From Dolichospermum planctonicum (GTDB lineage Bacteria; Cyanobacteriota; Cyanobacteriia; Cyanobacteriales; Nostocaceae): a stretch of DNA of 64,000 nt. Every line of letters begins with the position of its first letter. Within the stretch, counting starts at the first letter, position 1. The translations under genes were made by a program, and so were the position numbers. The notes beneath the pieces are model-generated. The model saw only the letters and a program-made list of their open reading frames with translations, was not told the origin of the DNA and did not search any database. Shown in pieces: positions 1 to 8,381 of this stretch. The DNA lies in NCBI RefSeq assembly GCF_005402965.1, contig NZ_BJCF01000003.1, forward strand, positions 62,001 to 126,000, in the 5' to 3' direction.

Positions 1-322
1 CGTTCCCCAATGGCAAGAAATCATTGTAACTGCCACCATTACACCCACGACTTACCAAGGATTAGATCGCCTCAGAGAGACGATTAATCGGCGTTTAGAA
101 GCCTTTTTACATCCCCTGACGGGTGGAAGTGGAGACGGTTGGCGATTTGGACGCTATCCCCAAAAGTCTGATTTTTACGCACTCATTCAGTCCATTTCTG
201 GGGTTGATCATGTGGATTTATTGGAGATTAATCCCGACCCCGAATCCCCTGAACTAGCGGCCGACTCATTAATATTTTCGGGGCATCATATTATTCATTT
301 GCAATCCTCTGGAGGAAATTAA
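1..322 (+). CDS. Baseplate J-like protein, C-terminal part (partial at window edge)
   Basis: An open frame runs from base 2 to the TAA at 320-322 with no start inside the window, so only about the last 106 residues are present. The translated end contains the stretch FLHPLTGG followed by GWRFGR and a segment around SDFYALIQSISGVDHV. This is typical of the C-terminus of phage gp6/baseplate J-like proteins of contractile injection systems, where a 'high pressure' baseplate wedge subunit is assembled. The next gene starts 3 bases after the stop and encodes a second protein with the same type of C-terminus, so two J-like wedge proteins stand in tandem. It should be co-transcribed with the downstream tail genes. 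The assignment rests on motif recognition only. Confidence 0.75.
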   Translation, partial: VPQWQEIIVTATITPTTYQGLDRLRETINRRLEAFLHPLTGGSGDGWRFGRYPQKSDFYALIQSISGVDHVDLLEINPDPESPELAADSLIFSGHHIIHLQSSGGN

Positions 323-325
323 ATT

Positions 326-1306
326 ATGAATTTACCCTTACCTAATCTAGATGATCAGAGCTATGATGATTTGGTGCAAGAGGCGATCGCGCTTATTCCC
401 TTAGAATATCCTGAATGGACTGACCATAATCCAACAGATACGGGAATTATTCTAATTGAATTGTTTGCTTGGTTAACAGAAATGACCCTTTATCAAATTA
501 ATCAAATTCCCGATCAAAATTATGCTAGTTTTGTGAGTTTATTAAAGGGAGAACAATGGACTTTACCGAACAAATCTACTGAAGAAAAACAGAAACAACT
601 CCAGCTAGAAATTAGAAAAACCTTATTAGAATTAAGAAACACCTATCGGGCTGTCACGGAAGAAGATTACAAGAAACTCATTCTTGAAGAGTGGAAAAAT
701 TCACAGGATTTTACCAAAGCAGAATCTATCGCTAGGGTTAATTGTTTACCTCTGAGGAATCAAAATCAAACTAACGCCAAAGGTCATATTACCCTAGTTG
801 TTGTTAAAGATGATGATCATATCACCAGCACAGAAACTGCTGCCTATCCAAATCTCTTTAAATTTCTCGATCAGCGAAGGTTATTAACCACCCGTATTCA
901 TCTAGTTAATCCCAAATATATATCAGTTAATCTGGAAACAACATTAGTGATTGAAGATGGCATCAAGCCAGAAGATGTTAAAGAAAATGCTCAGGAAGCG
1001 TTAAAATATTATTTTCATCCTCGGCAATCAGGAAAATATTGGCAGGGCAAGGGCTATCCCTTTGGTCGCAATGTTTATATATCAGAATTGTATCAACTGT
1101 TGGATAATTTATCTGGGGTAGATTATGTAAAAAAATTAATTATTCACCCAGAAGAAAAAACTCAAATAGTTAACTCAGAAAAAAAATCTGAAACGGTCGT
1201 CACTGAAATTAGGGAAATTAGGTTAGATGATGACCAATTGATCAATTTGCAAACTGCAACAATTACAATCGAGGTGAAAATCGGCAATGAATCCAGAGAA
1301 GTCTAA
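326..1306 (+). CDS. Baseplate J-like wedge protein of contractile injection system
   Basis: The protein has 326 residues. The N-terminus carries a conserved J-family segment (NPTDTGIILIELFAWLTEM, about residues 36-54). The C-terminal part repeats the J-like pattern seen in the preceding gene: FHPRQSGKYWQGKGYPFGR, then a YISELYQLLDNLSGVDYV-like stretch near residues 250-270. It is shorter than many J proteins and probably corresponds to a second wedge component (Afp12/gp6-like role, inferred). The start ATG follows GAGGA, which also encodes the end of the upstream gene, so the two are probably translationally coupled. Its 3' end overlaps the next gene by 20 bases, indicating an operon. It contains a HIP1 octamer at 383-390. 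Confidence 0.75.
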   Translation: MNLPLPNLDDQSYDDLVQEAIALIPLEYPEWTDHNPTDTGIILIELFAWLTEMTLYQINQIPDQNYASFVSLLKGEQWTLPNKSTEEKQKQLQLEIRKTLLELRNTYRAVTEEDYKKLILEEWKNSQDFTKAESIARVNCLPLRNQNQTNAKGHITLVVVKDDDHITSTETAAYPNLFKFLDQRRLLTTRIHLVNPKYISVNLETTLVIEDGIKPEDVKENAQEALKYYFHPRQSGKYWQGKGYPFGRNVYISELYQLLDNLSGVDYVKKLIIHPEEKTQIVNSEKKSETVVTEIREIRLDDDQLINLQTATITIEVKIGNESREV

Positions 1307-2927
1307 CTTAGTCAGTAGCTATCTGCAATATTTACCTGCCATTCTTGAGGAAGATCCCTTTATGGGTAGGTTTTTATTGGCTTTTGAAAAGATTCTTTCG
1401 GGAGTGAAGGATTTACCCAGTTATGAAAAAATCATTCAAGGAAATAGCAAAAATGTCCCTGGATTAGAAGAGATTATTAATCGGATTGAGACTTATTTTC
1501 ATCCCCAAGAAACGCCAGAGCAGTTTTTGCCTTGGTTAGCGGGTTGGGTGGCCTTAAGTTTACGAGATGACTGGGAACCTAGCACTAAGCGAGCATTTAT
1601 CACGGAAATCGTGAAACTATATCGGATAAGAGGGACAAAAGAAGGCTTGGCTTCGGTTTTAAAGCTCTATCTAGTCAATTCAGGTTTTGGCGATAAGGTT
1701 GAAATTTTTGACCAATTTGATAATTTCCCGAATTATTTTCAGGTTCAATTAACGTTAAATGACCGCGATCCTGAAAAGTATTGGCGACAGTCTAGGATTG
1801 CAAAAGCTATTATCGATCAAGAAAAACCAGCCCATACCTTTTATTCGCTGAAAATTCTTGTGCCGACAATGCAGTTGACCCGGCGATCGCAGGTTAACTA
1901 TCCCTTTAAATTATTTAATGACCTTCAAACCCAAGATTTTACATTAGAAGTTGCGATTATTCCTCAGCAAACCGCGCCAGAGAAAATTATTAATTTGTCT
2001 AGGCAGTTAGTTGTGAAAATTCAAGGAAATACAACTGAAATTACTCCTTATTCTCCCTTAATTGTTACAGATAATCAGGCTTTTTACGTTAAACAAAAAA
2101 TAACCTATCAACAATTTTTAGATAATTTAGCAGGTTTTAATGTGATATTGTCTAATCAAACTGATAATCTTTTTGTAGGAGGTTTAAAAATAACGCTTTT
2201 TATGGATCTTAATGGTAATCAGAAAGAGACTATCTTATTAGAAAAATCATTGAATCTATTACCCGTTCTCAAACTTTGTAGTCAAGATAAATCAGGTAAT
2301 ATTATTGGAGGTAATACCATTCTTAAACAAGCCCAATCTCCTGAGTTTTCTGGGATGCAGATTACCAAGTCTTTCTGGACAAATCCCTATAATTTCACTT
2401 TATTTGACTCTCCCATAATTCAAATTTTTGAATTAGAGGCTACGGTACAAATTAATCAACCTCCAGCAATCACAGAAAATATCATCAACCAAATTGCTCT
2501 TCGTTTTCAAGATGAAAATTCCAACTATCATTTATTAACGCCGGAAACAGTTGTTCAAGGCAATAAAATGACCATTAGATATCTCCGGAAATCAGGTTTT
2601 GGACTAGACAGGTTAAGGGTTTTAGATTCTTTTTCGGAGATGTCTATTAAACGCCAGCTTAGTTACCCACAACTTCTCGATATTTCAGATAAGTTACAGT
2701 TGAAAGTTAAAAATCTTAACAATGTTGAGACTAGCGGAAAAGTTCGTGTTAGTGTTAAAATGAATATTAATCTAGTTCCAGCAGTTTTTACCTTGTTTGA
2801 AGAAGATTTAAACCTAGCTGCTGTTCCTGCTAAAGATATCTTAAAAATTTGTTATCAAGATCAGGATGGAAAAATCATTAACACAGATAAACAAGGCACT
2901 GTTTTTACCATTTTAGGAACTCAGTAA
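1287..2927 (+). CDS. Phage tail protein I-like baseplate component
   Basis: The protein has 546 residues. The first 190 resemble the tail protein I-like family found in extracellular contractile injection systems: a YLPAILEEDPFMGRFLLAFE opening, then LPWLAGWVALSLRDDW and a RGTKEGLASVLKLY motif near residues 115-128. The remaining 350 residues are beta-rich, repetitive in character and not recognised; they may decorate the baseplate or contact the fibre. The start lies within the 3' end of the J-like gene (20-base overlap) and is preceded by GAGGTGAAAATCGGCA, a usable ribosome binding site. The next gene follows after 52 bases. The family call is good, but the role of the C-terminal extension is unknown. 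Confidence 0.7.
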   Translation: MNPEKSNLVSSYLQYLPAILEEDPFMGRFLLAFEKILSGVKDLPSYEKIIQGNSKNVPGLEEIINRIETYFHPQETPEQFLPWLAGWVALSLRDDWEPSTKRAFITEIVKLYRIRGTKEGLASVLKLYLVNSGFGDKVEIFDQFDNFPNYFQVQLTLNDRDPEKYWRQSRIAKAIIDQEKPAHTFYSLKILVPTMQLTRRSQVNYPFKLFNDLQTQDFTLEVAIIPQQTAPEKIINLSRQLVVKIQGNTTEITPYSPLIVTDNQAFYVKQKITYQQFLDNLAGFNVILSNQTDNLFVGGLKITLFMDLNGNQKETILLEKSLNLLPVLKLCSQDKSGNIIGGNTILKQAQSPEFSGMQITKSFWTNPYNFTLFDSPIIQIFELEATVQINQPPAITENIINQIALRFQDENSNYHLLTPETVVQGNKMTIRYLRKSGFGLDRLRVLDSFSEMSIKRQLSYPQLLDISDKLQLKVKNLNNVETSGKVRVSVKMNINLVPAVFTLFEEDLNLAAVPAKDILKICYQDQDGKIINTDKQGTVFTILGTQ

Positions 2928-2979
2928 CTTTAACCATTAATTAAATTATTCTGACAATTCATTTTTAAGGAGTCAAGCC

Positions 2980-5070
2980 ATGCCTAAATCAAAAACCGAT
3001 TTTACCAACTTTGTTGATGCCCGCCCTAACTATTTCCCTGGTCAATTTTTATTAGAAGATGATTTTGAGGTTGAACAAAAATATCTAATTGACCGCCAAA
3101 AATATCATCGGCAAAGTCTTCATGTTTCAGGCCTTGTTGAAGGATTGGAAGTAGAGGTGATCAAGGATAAGCAAGAAGTCCAAATAAAATCTGGATCTGG
3201 TATTAATAGCAATGGAGATTTAATTATCCTGAAAAAGGATACTTCTTTTTCTCAGTTTGCTCCCCTGACGAATGGAGAGTTATATATTAGTTATAAAGAA
3301 GAAAAACAGGTTAAACAACAAGAAGACTTCACTCGCTGGCAAGAAGTCCCAACCATTGGTTTTGCGGCTACAACTCCCAATGATGGTGTGAAGTTAGCTA
3401 AAATTTCTATTGTTAATAATGTTCTGACGTTAGATTTAACTGTTCGTGATTATTCAGGCATCTTTTTGCCTAATGCGACTGGCAATGATTTAACTCTGCG
3501 ATCAGGGGGGAATGATAATCCTAATGTAGCGATTTTAAATGGTAGTTTAACGGTAACGGGAACAATTACAGGTAATATTGATGCGACAAATATTAATTCT
3601 GGAGTATTAGCTGTTGAGCGTATTCCTAATTTGTCAGCAGATAAAATTACTTCTGGAACTATTTCAGGAAATTTAACAGTTACAAATGTCTTGAAAATTG
3701 GTCAGGATGCTACTGGGGGAACGCGTGATTGGATGACGCGAGGCATAAGTATTCTTTCGGATAGTGATAATCTTTTTATTGGTTTAAAAGATGAAGGATC
3801 AAACCGAGAAGATGCTGTTATTGCTTGGGGAGATGATCCACAAGATGATTTGCGATTTATTAATGTACTGTCTGGAGGGGCTGCAAACGGTACAGAAATT
3901 ATGAGACTTAAACCAAGTGGCAATGTCGGCATTGGTACAGTAACCCCATCAGAAAAACTAGAAGTTAGTGGCAATTTAAAAGTTACTGGCAGTCTGACAG
4001 CAGGTAACAAAATAACTGTACCAGGAAATCAAAAAATTGAATTTTCAGATACAGATATTACCAATAACCTGAAGCTTCAGCTATGGACTGGCTATGGTTT
4101 AGGCATAAATGGCGGGACATTATTTTACGCGGCTAATGGAAAACACTCTTGGCGAGATAATAACGGTAATAATGAAAGAATGGCACTAACGACAGGAGCG
4201 GATGGTTCTTTAACTGTAAACGGGACAGGAACGTCCTCTTTTGCTGGCAATTTAAAAGTAAATAATGTATTTTTAGGTGATCTTGGTCATGGATCTGGAT
4301 GGGCTGGTTTTTCGCACAGCAGTCAGGCAGGTCTAAACAGCTATGCCTTGTTACAAAATAGTACAGGTACTTATACGCTGATCAATAAGAAAGCTGGTGA
4401 TGGATACATTGGTTTTCGGGTTGATAATAATGATAGGATGGTTATTAATAGTAATGGCAATGTCGGGATTGGCACAACAACTCCATCCGAAAAATTAGAA
4501 GTTAGTGGTAATTTAAGGGTTACTGGTACGATTACAGGTAATATTAATGCGTCAAATATTAATGCTGGGGTGCTAGATATTGCTCGCATTCCGACATTAG
4601 ATATCACTCGCATGATCATCATTACAGGAATGATTGTCATGTGGTCTGGAGATGAAATCAGTATTCCAGGGGGGTGGGCTTTGTGTGATGGGCAAGCAGG
4701 CAGACCTGATTTACGGGGACGATTTATTTTGGGTAGTGGTCAGGGTAATGGACTAACAAATCGCACAAAAGGGATGACTGGTGGGGTAGAACGTCATACT
4801 TTGACAGTGGCAGAAATGCCCGCTCACAATCATGGCATAACAGATCCAGGGCACTCCCATAGATGGACAGCTAGTAGACAACTTCCGGGAATTGATGACG
4901 GAAACTATAGCAGCGAACTGTCAAAAGGCGACAGTGGTACTGGTGAGACCATGAGTAAAGACACTACTTCAGTAACAACTGGGATATCAATTCAAAATAA
5001 TGGATCCGGTCAATCCCATGAAAATATGCCACCGTTTTATGTGTTGGCTTTCATTATTAAACTACCGTAA
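2980..5070 (+). CDS. Tail fibre-like protein with phage tail collar domain
   Basis: The protein has 696 residues. The N-terminal 160 (VDARPNYFPGQFLLEDDFE onward) look like the attachment domain of fibre proteins in cyanobacterial injection-system clusters. The middle is a low-complexity beta-repeat shaft with recurring units: NVGIGT-TPSEKLEVSGNL near residues 315 and 494, and TGNI-A-NIN-GVL near 190 and 517. Residues about 551-696 form a phage tail collar/receptor-binding domain (PGGWALCDGQ, LRGRFILG, EMPAHNH, ENMPPFYVLAFIIK). A clear AAGGAG site precedes the ATG. The stop codon falls at the edge of a degenerate copy of the ATPase gene (5064-5165), so the original 3' surroundings have been rearranged. 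It is likely the host- or target-recognition fibre of the injection system. Confidence 0.75.
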   Translation: MPKSKTDFTNFVDARPNYFPGQFLLEDDFEVEQKYLIDRQKYHRQSLHVSGLVEGLEVEVIKDKQEVQIKSGSGINSNGDLIILKKDTSFSQFAPLTNGELYISYKEEKQVKQQEDFTRWQEVPTIGFAATTPNDGVKLAKISIVNNVLTLDLTVRDYSGIFLPNATGNDLTLRSGGNDNPNVAILNGSLTVTGTITGNIDATNINSGVLAVERIPNLSADKITSGTISGNLTVTNVLKIGQDATGGTRDWMTRGISILSDSDNLFIGLKDEGSNREDAVIAWGDDPQDDLRFINVLSGGAANGTEIMRLKPSGNVGIGTVTPSEKLEVSGNLKVTGSLTAGNKITVPGNQKIEFSDTDITNNLKLQLWTGYGLGINGGTLFYAANGKHSWRDNNGNNERMALTTGADGSLTVNGTGTSSFAGNLKVNNVFLGDLGHGSGWAGFSHSSQAGLNSYALLQNSTGTYTLINKKAGDGYIGFRVDNNDRMVINSNGNVGIGTTTPSEKLEVSGNLRVTGTITGNINASNINAGVLDIARIPTLDITRMIIITGMIVMWSGDEISIPGGWALCDGQAGRPDLRGRFILGSGQGNGLTNRTKGMTGGVERHTLTVAEMPAHNHGITDPGHSHRWTASRQLPGIDDGNYSSELSKGDSGTGETMSKDTTSVTTGISIQNNGSGQSHENMPPFYVLAFIIKLP

Positions 5071-5165
5071 TTTTCGAGTAAAAGCCTGATCTAAATTATG
5101 GCAAAAATTAGTAGTTAAAATGGCAATTCCTTCATACTATTCCATTTTTTGTAATAAATAACTCG
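5064..5165 (-). pseudogene. Degenerate duplicate fragment of the eCIS AAA+ ATPase gene
   Basis: Bases 5078-5165 match bases 6478-6565, the interior of the ATPase gene on the minus strand, at a constant offset of 1400. I count 81 identities in 88 positions without a gap. Similarity continues more weakly to 5064. The fragment begins inside the stop region of the fibre gene. It shows that a second ATPase copy, or a different arrangement with the ATPase directly after the fibre gene, once existed here. Confidence 0.8.
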
Positions 5166-5187
5166 AGACCTATTGCTATTGAATTTT

Positions 5188-5310
5188 ATGAAAACTGTCA
5201 CTGTCAACAATCAATTATTTATGGATAAAGAACAATTTATAAATCGCTCTGGCCTTCTACTAAGAAATATTCATAAAGAAGGCATTACTTTATCAAACCA
5301 GAACAATTAG
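5188..5310 (+). CDS. Possible 40-residue ORF, unrecognised
   Basis: A short ATG-started frame encodes 40 residues (MKTVTVNNQLFMDKEQFINR...) between the ATPase relic and the PAAR-like gene. No family is recognised and no good ribosome binding site precedes it. It may be a gene relic left by the rearrangement that put the ATPase fragment here, or simply chance. Confidence 0.2.
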   Translation: MKTVTVNNQLFMDKEQFINRSGLLLRNIHKEGITLSNQNN

Positions 5311-5324
5311 AATTATAGAAACCA

Positions 5325-5753
5325 ATGGCTGATTTTATCTTGATCACAGGGGATAAAGTCATGTTTAATCCCACCTTTGGACAGGCAATTGTTACAGTCC
5401 GCCCAGGGGACTTAATCGGCACAGGCAAAGGTAAAATTAACGGTAAACTGATTTGTGTTGATGGCGACGAAAAAACAGTAATCGTCCCTGGTTGCCCCTA
5501 CATGACCCCCCAATATAGTATTCCTGGTGTGGGCATTCTTTCTATTCAATCTCTGGGGGGCAACCAAAAAGCAACGAAAACCAAATCAGGCGGTAAACCC
5601 GTCCTCCTCAAAGGAGCCACTTTTACCGCTAAATTCCAGGTCGCTGTTCCTGCCCAACAACCCACACCAGCCGGACCAATCCCCGATGCTACCCCCCAAT
5701 ATTCAGGGACGGGTACATTTATGACCACCAACCTCAAAGTTAAAGCAACCTAA
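5325..5753 (+). CDS. PAAR-like spike-tip protein candidate
   Basis: The protein has 142 residues and is rich in Gly, Pro and Thr, with short beta-type segments such as CVDGDEKTVIVPGCPYMTP and a GKPVLLKGATFTAKFQV stretch. Size, composition and position (after the fibre gene, before a coiled-coil protein and the ATPase) suggest the PAAR-like tip that caps the spike of contractile injection systems (Afp10/Pvc10 position). I do not see an unambiguous PAAR motif, so this is partly inferred from context. The next gene starts 4 bases after the stop, so the two are co-expressed. Alternatively it is a small eCIS-linked structural protein of unknown fold. Confidence 0.45.
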   Translation: MADFILITGDKVMFNPTFGQAIVTVRPGDLIGTGKGKINGKLICVDGDEKTVIVPGCPYMTPQYSIPGVGILSIQSLGGNQKATKTKSGGKPVLLKGATFTAKFQVAVPAQQPTPAGPIPDATPQYSGTGTFMTTNLKVKAT

Positions 5754-5757
5754 CACC

Positions 5758-5970
5758 ATGAAAGAACAACTGGAAAAACGCCTAACCGAACTCAAAAGCG
5801 AATTTGAATCGGGTCAAAAAATGATGACCGAACTAGAAAGTAAACAGTCCAATCTGCGGGATACATTACTGCGAATTAGTGGAGCAATTCAAATCCTAGA
5901 AGAAGAAATTAACAGAGTTAATGAAACCTTAGAACCCGTTCAAGAAACTCCCGTAGAAATTATTAACTAA
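5758..5970 (+). CDS. Small coiled-coil protein in eCIS cluster
   Basis: The protein has 70 residues and is almost entirely heptad-like and charged: KEQLEKRLTELKSEFESGQK, then LRDTLLRISGAIQILEEEIN. It has no signal peptide, membrane segment or catalytic motif. It begins 4 bases after the PAAR-like gene and is probably translated together with it. A similar short coiled-coil gene often accompanies tail-tip genes in such clusters, where it could act as a chaperone or linker (inference). No family name is claimed. Confidence 0.6.
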   Translation: MKEQLEKRLTELKSEFESGQKMMTELESKQSNLRDTLLRISGAIQILEEEINRVNETLEPVQETPVEIIN

Positions 5971-6042
5971 AATTGTTTATTTTGACGATGAAAATAGGGC
6001 AGTTTGTCATTAGATCTCTTACAGAAAAAGGACATAATATAT

Positions 6043-6150
6043 TAGAGCAGTTCCCGGTATTATGAAGTACAGATATTAATGATAAAACTCTTGTGGTGCG
6101 GGCATCTTGCCCGCATAAAGTGTACCTCACTCAAGCTGAAATTGCTGTAT
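6043..6150 (-). mobile_element. MITE, type A (reverse orientation)
   Basis: This is a 108-bp copy of the type A element, inverted relative to the array at 14.7 kb. It keeps the terminal repeats (GAGCAGTTCCC... and ...AATTGCTGTAT) and the internal hairpin GCGGGCATCTTGCCCGC. It lies between the coiled-coil gene and the 3' end of the ATPase gene, where the hairpin could act as a transcription boundary. Confidence 0.7.
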
Positions 6151-6167
6151 ATCCTACAAAGCTTTAT

Positions 6168-8270
6168 CTAGGCATAGTCGCCTAAATCCCCCGTCATTAA
6201 AATTTTGTTTTGCTTCTGATATTCCAGACGGATCGCCTTAATAATATGGTTCATAGCGATCGCTCTGTTGTCCTGATTCTCATCCCCCGCTGCCAAAAAA
6301 GCCGCCCGTAGTGCAATATTGCGAATATCCGCCCCCGTTAACTCAAAACGACCAGCCAAAAAATCCAAATCTAAATCCTGACAGATAGCCGTATTCATCG
6401 GCAACATAAGCTCCCACATTCGACGACGTTCCTCCTGAGTCGGTAAAGAAAACTCAATAATAAACCGTAATCTGCGTGTAAAAGCCTCATCTAAATTATG
6501 GCGAAAATTAGTCGTTAAAATCGCAATTCCTGCATACTCTTCCATTTTTTGTAACAAATAACTCGTCTCCATATTCGCATAGCGATCGCGGGCATCCTTG
6601 ACTTCAGAACGCTTACCAAACAGGGCATCAGCCTCATCAAACAACAGAATAGCGTTAGAATTAGTGGCCGCATCAAATACCTGACTAAGATTTTTTTCCG
6701 TATCGCCAATATACTTACTAACAATTTGAGACAGATCAATTTTATATAAGTCTAACTGTAAATCCTGGGCAATTACTTCCGCTGCCATGGTTTTTCCCGT
6801 CCCTGGCGCACCTGAAAATAAGGCATTTAACCCTTTACCCAGGGATAATCTCTCACCAAACTGCCAGGTTTCCATGACAAAATGATGCTGTTTGGCTTGA
6901 TTACAAAGTTCTCGGAGTTGATGAGCGGGGTTAGACTCAAGAATAATATCCTCCCAGCCATACTTTGGCTCAATTTTCCGGGCTAGGGTAATCAGAGCAT
7001 ACCCAGATTCCGCACGCGCAGCCGCAAATAGATAACTCGATTTAGGCTTCTCCTTCCCCTGAGATTCCTTGTCTTGATAACCTTCCCAGAGCATCTGTTG
7101 ACTAGCCATTGCTACCGCATTCCTGATCTGATGGGAATAGAGACGAAAGCGATCGCTCAAAGAGTCCAGTTCGGCAGGGTTTAACATTATACCCAGGGGC
7201 GTTAAATGGGATAACCAACAATCCCGCCGTTGTTCAAAATCAGGCAGAGTAAAGGGAATCGTTAATAAACCCAAGGGATAGGGACTACTGGGAAAAGGCA
7301 TTTCTCCCGACAAAATCACCAGGCTGGGATAATCCCTTAATGCTCTACAAAGACCTTGAAAGGCGATATTTTCAGTATTTTGAAAAAGTGGATCGATATT
7401 CGCTAAATAAAGCCAGGTTTGTTGCAGTTGAGCCTGTCGCCATAGCAGAAACAAAGCCGTTTCTTGATTGACTTTTGCCGCCATCATTTTTGGCAAATCA
7501 ACGATCAGTAAGGAAGCTTTGATCTGATTGGCTAGGGATTGAACCAGGGTTTGTTTTTCTAGGGAATCTCCACCCTGAAAATAGAGTTTTAGAGGTTTGC
7601 TTGCTTGCCAATGGTCTTGGATGAGTCGGAGTAAGCCTGGGGGACTTTTTAGGGCAGTAAATTCGGTTTGAGGTTCAATAATATGGGCGTAATCTTTAAA
7701 TCGAGCATCTAGCCCAGGGATTTCTAATAAATATTGAGTAATTTGCGGGTCTAGATGTAATTCCTGGGCGAGTAGGGAACTATGGTCAACAGGGGAAACG
7801 AGTTGCAACAGGCGATGGCGTATGAGGGTAGAGTCCGGCTGGAAATAGCGGCGATAGGTGAGTTTTTCGGGAATATTCGCACAAATTAAGTTAAGAGCCA
7901 GATCAACCGTCGGTCTTTTGGCTCGCACATCGTCCTGGAGATAGGCATAGAGTTTTTCATAATTGCGATCGAGTTCAACCGCCAAAGCGATCGCCATGAT
8001 TTTAATTTCAATATCATCTAATTGATAGGTTTTTTGTAGCCAATGTAAGGGAGTGTCAGCAATAACAGCGATCGCTAAATTCGGGTTATCTTCTGTTACG
8101 AAAGACGATTGATCCAGAGTTTTTCCTACTATTTTTTCGGCGGTTTCTGGGGTGATTTGTAACAGGTCATGATAGGGGTTAACGGTTTTTTCTGCGTCAT
8201 CCAGATTGGCGATCGCGGTTTCAAGTTTTTGGTCTAACCATTGCAGGAGGGGGATAAGATGGGGAAGCAT
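6168..8270 (-). CDS. AAA+ ATPase of contractile injection system (Afp15/Pvc15-like)
   Basis: The protein has 700 residues. The N-terminal half (about 1-440) is the helical, partly degenerate ATPase region typical of eCIS ATPases. The C-terminal AAA+ module has Walker A GAPGTGKT near residues 487-494, Walker B ILLFDEADALFG near 540-550, and an arginine-rich FTRRLRF segment further on. In the Afp/Pvc systems the corresponding ATPase is needed for particle assembly. The gene is on the opposite strand from the tail genes and divergent from the DUF4157 effector gene, with 111 bases between the two starts. It contains several HIP1 octamers. An 88-bp degenerate copy of its interior lies at 5078-5165. 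The ATPase and eCIS calls are firm; the mechanistic role is inferred from the family. Confidence 0.88.
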   Translation of the reverse strand: MLPHLIPLLQWLDQKLETAIANLDDAEKTVNPYHDLLQITPETAEKIVGKTLDQSSFVTEDNPNLAIAVIADTPLHWLQKTYQLDDIEIKIMAIALAVELDRNYEKLYAYLQDDVRAKRPTVDLALNLICANIPEKLTYRRYFQPDSTLIRHRLLQLVSPVDHSSLLAQELHLDPQITQYLLEIPGLDARFKDYAHIIEPQTEFTALKSPPGLLRLIQDHWQASKPLKLYFQGGDSLEKQTLVQSLANQIKASLLIVDLPKMMAAKVNQETALFLLWRQAQLQQTWLYLANIDPLFQNTENIAFQGLCRALRDYPSLVILSGEMPFPSSPYPLGLLTIPFTLPDFEQRRDCWLSHLTPLGIMLNPAELDSLSDRFRLYSHQIRNAVAMASQQMLWEGYQDKESQGKEKPKSSYLFAAARAESGYALITLARKIEPKYGWEDIILESNPAHQLRELCNQAKQHHFVMETWQFGERLSLGKGLNALFSGAPGTGKTMAAEVIAQDLQLDLYKIDLSQIVSKYIGDTEKNLSQVFDAATNSNAILLFDEADALFGKRSEVKDARDRYANMETSYLLQKMEEYAGIAILTTNFRHNLDEAFTRRLRFIIEFSLPTQEERRRMWELMLPMNTAICQDLDLDFLAGRFELTGADIRNIALRAAFLAAGDENQDNRAIAMNHIIKAIRLEYQKQNKILMTGDLGDYA

Positions 8271-8381
8271 TAATTTGGGTTAAGATATTGAGATTTTAAC
8301 TGCTGTTGAGTAGTTTAATGCTAAAATCAGGGACATTATTCAGCTTTTATCAATTTTTTGAGATAACGGGAGAAAAGAGTC

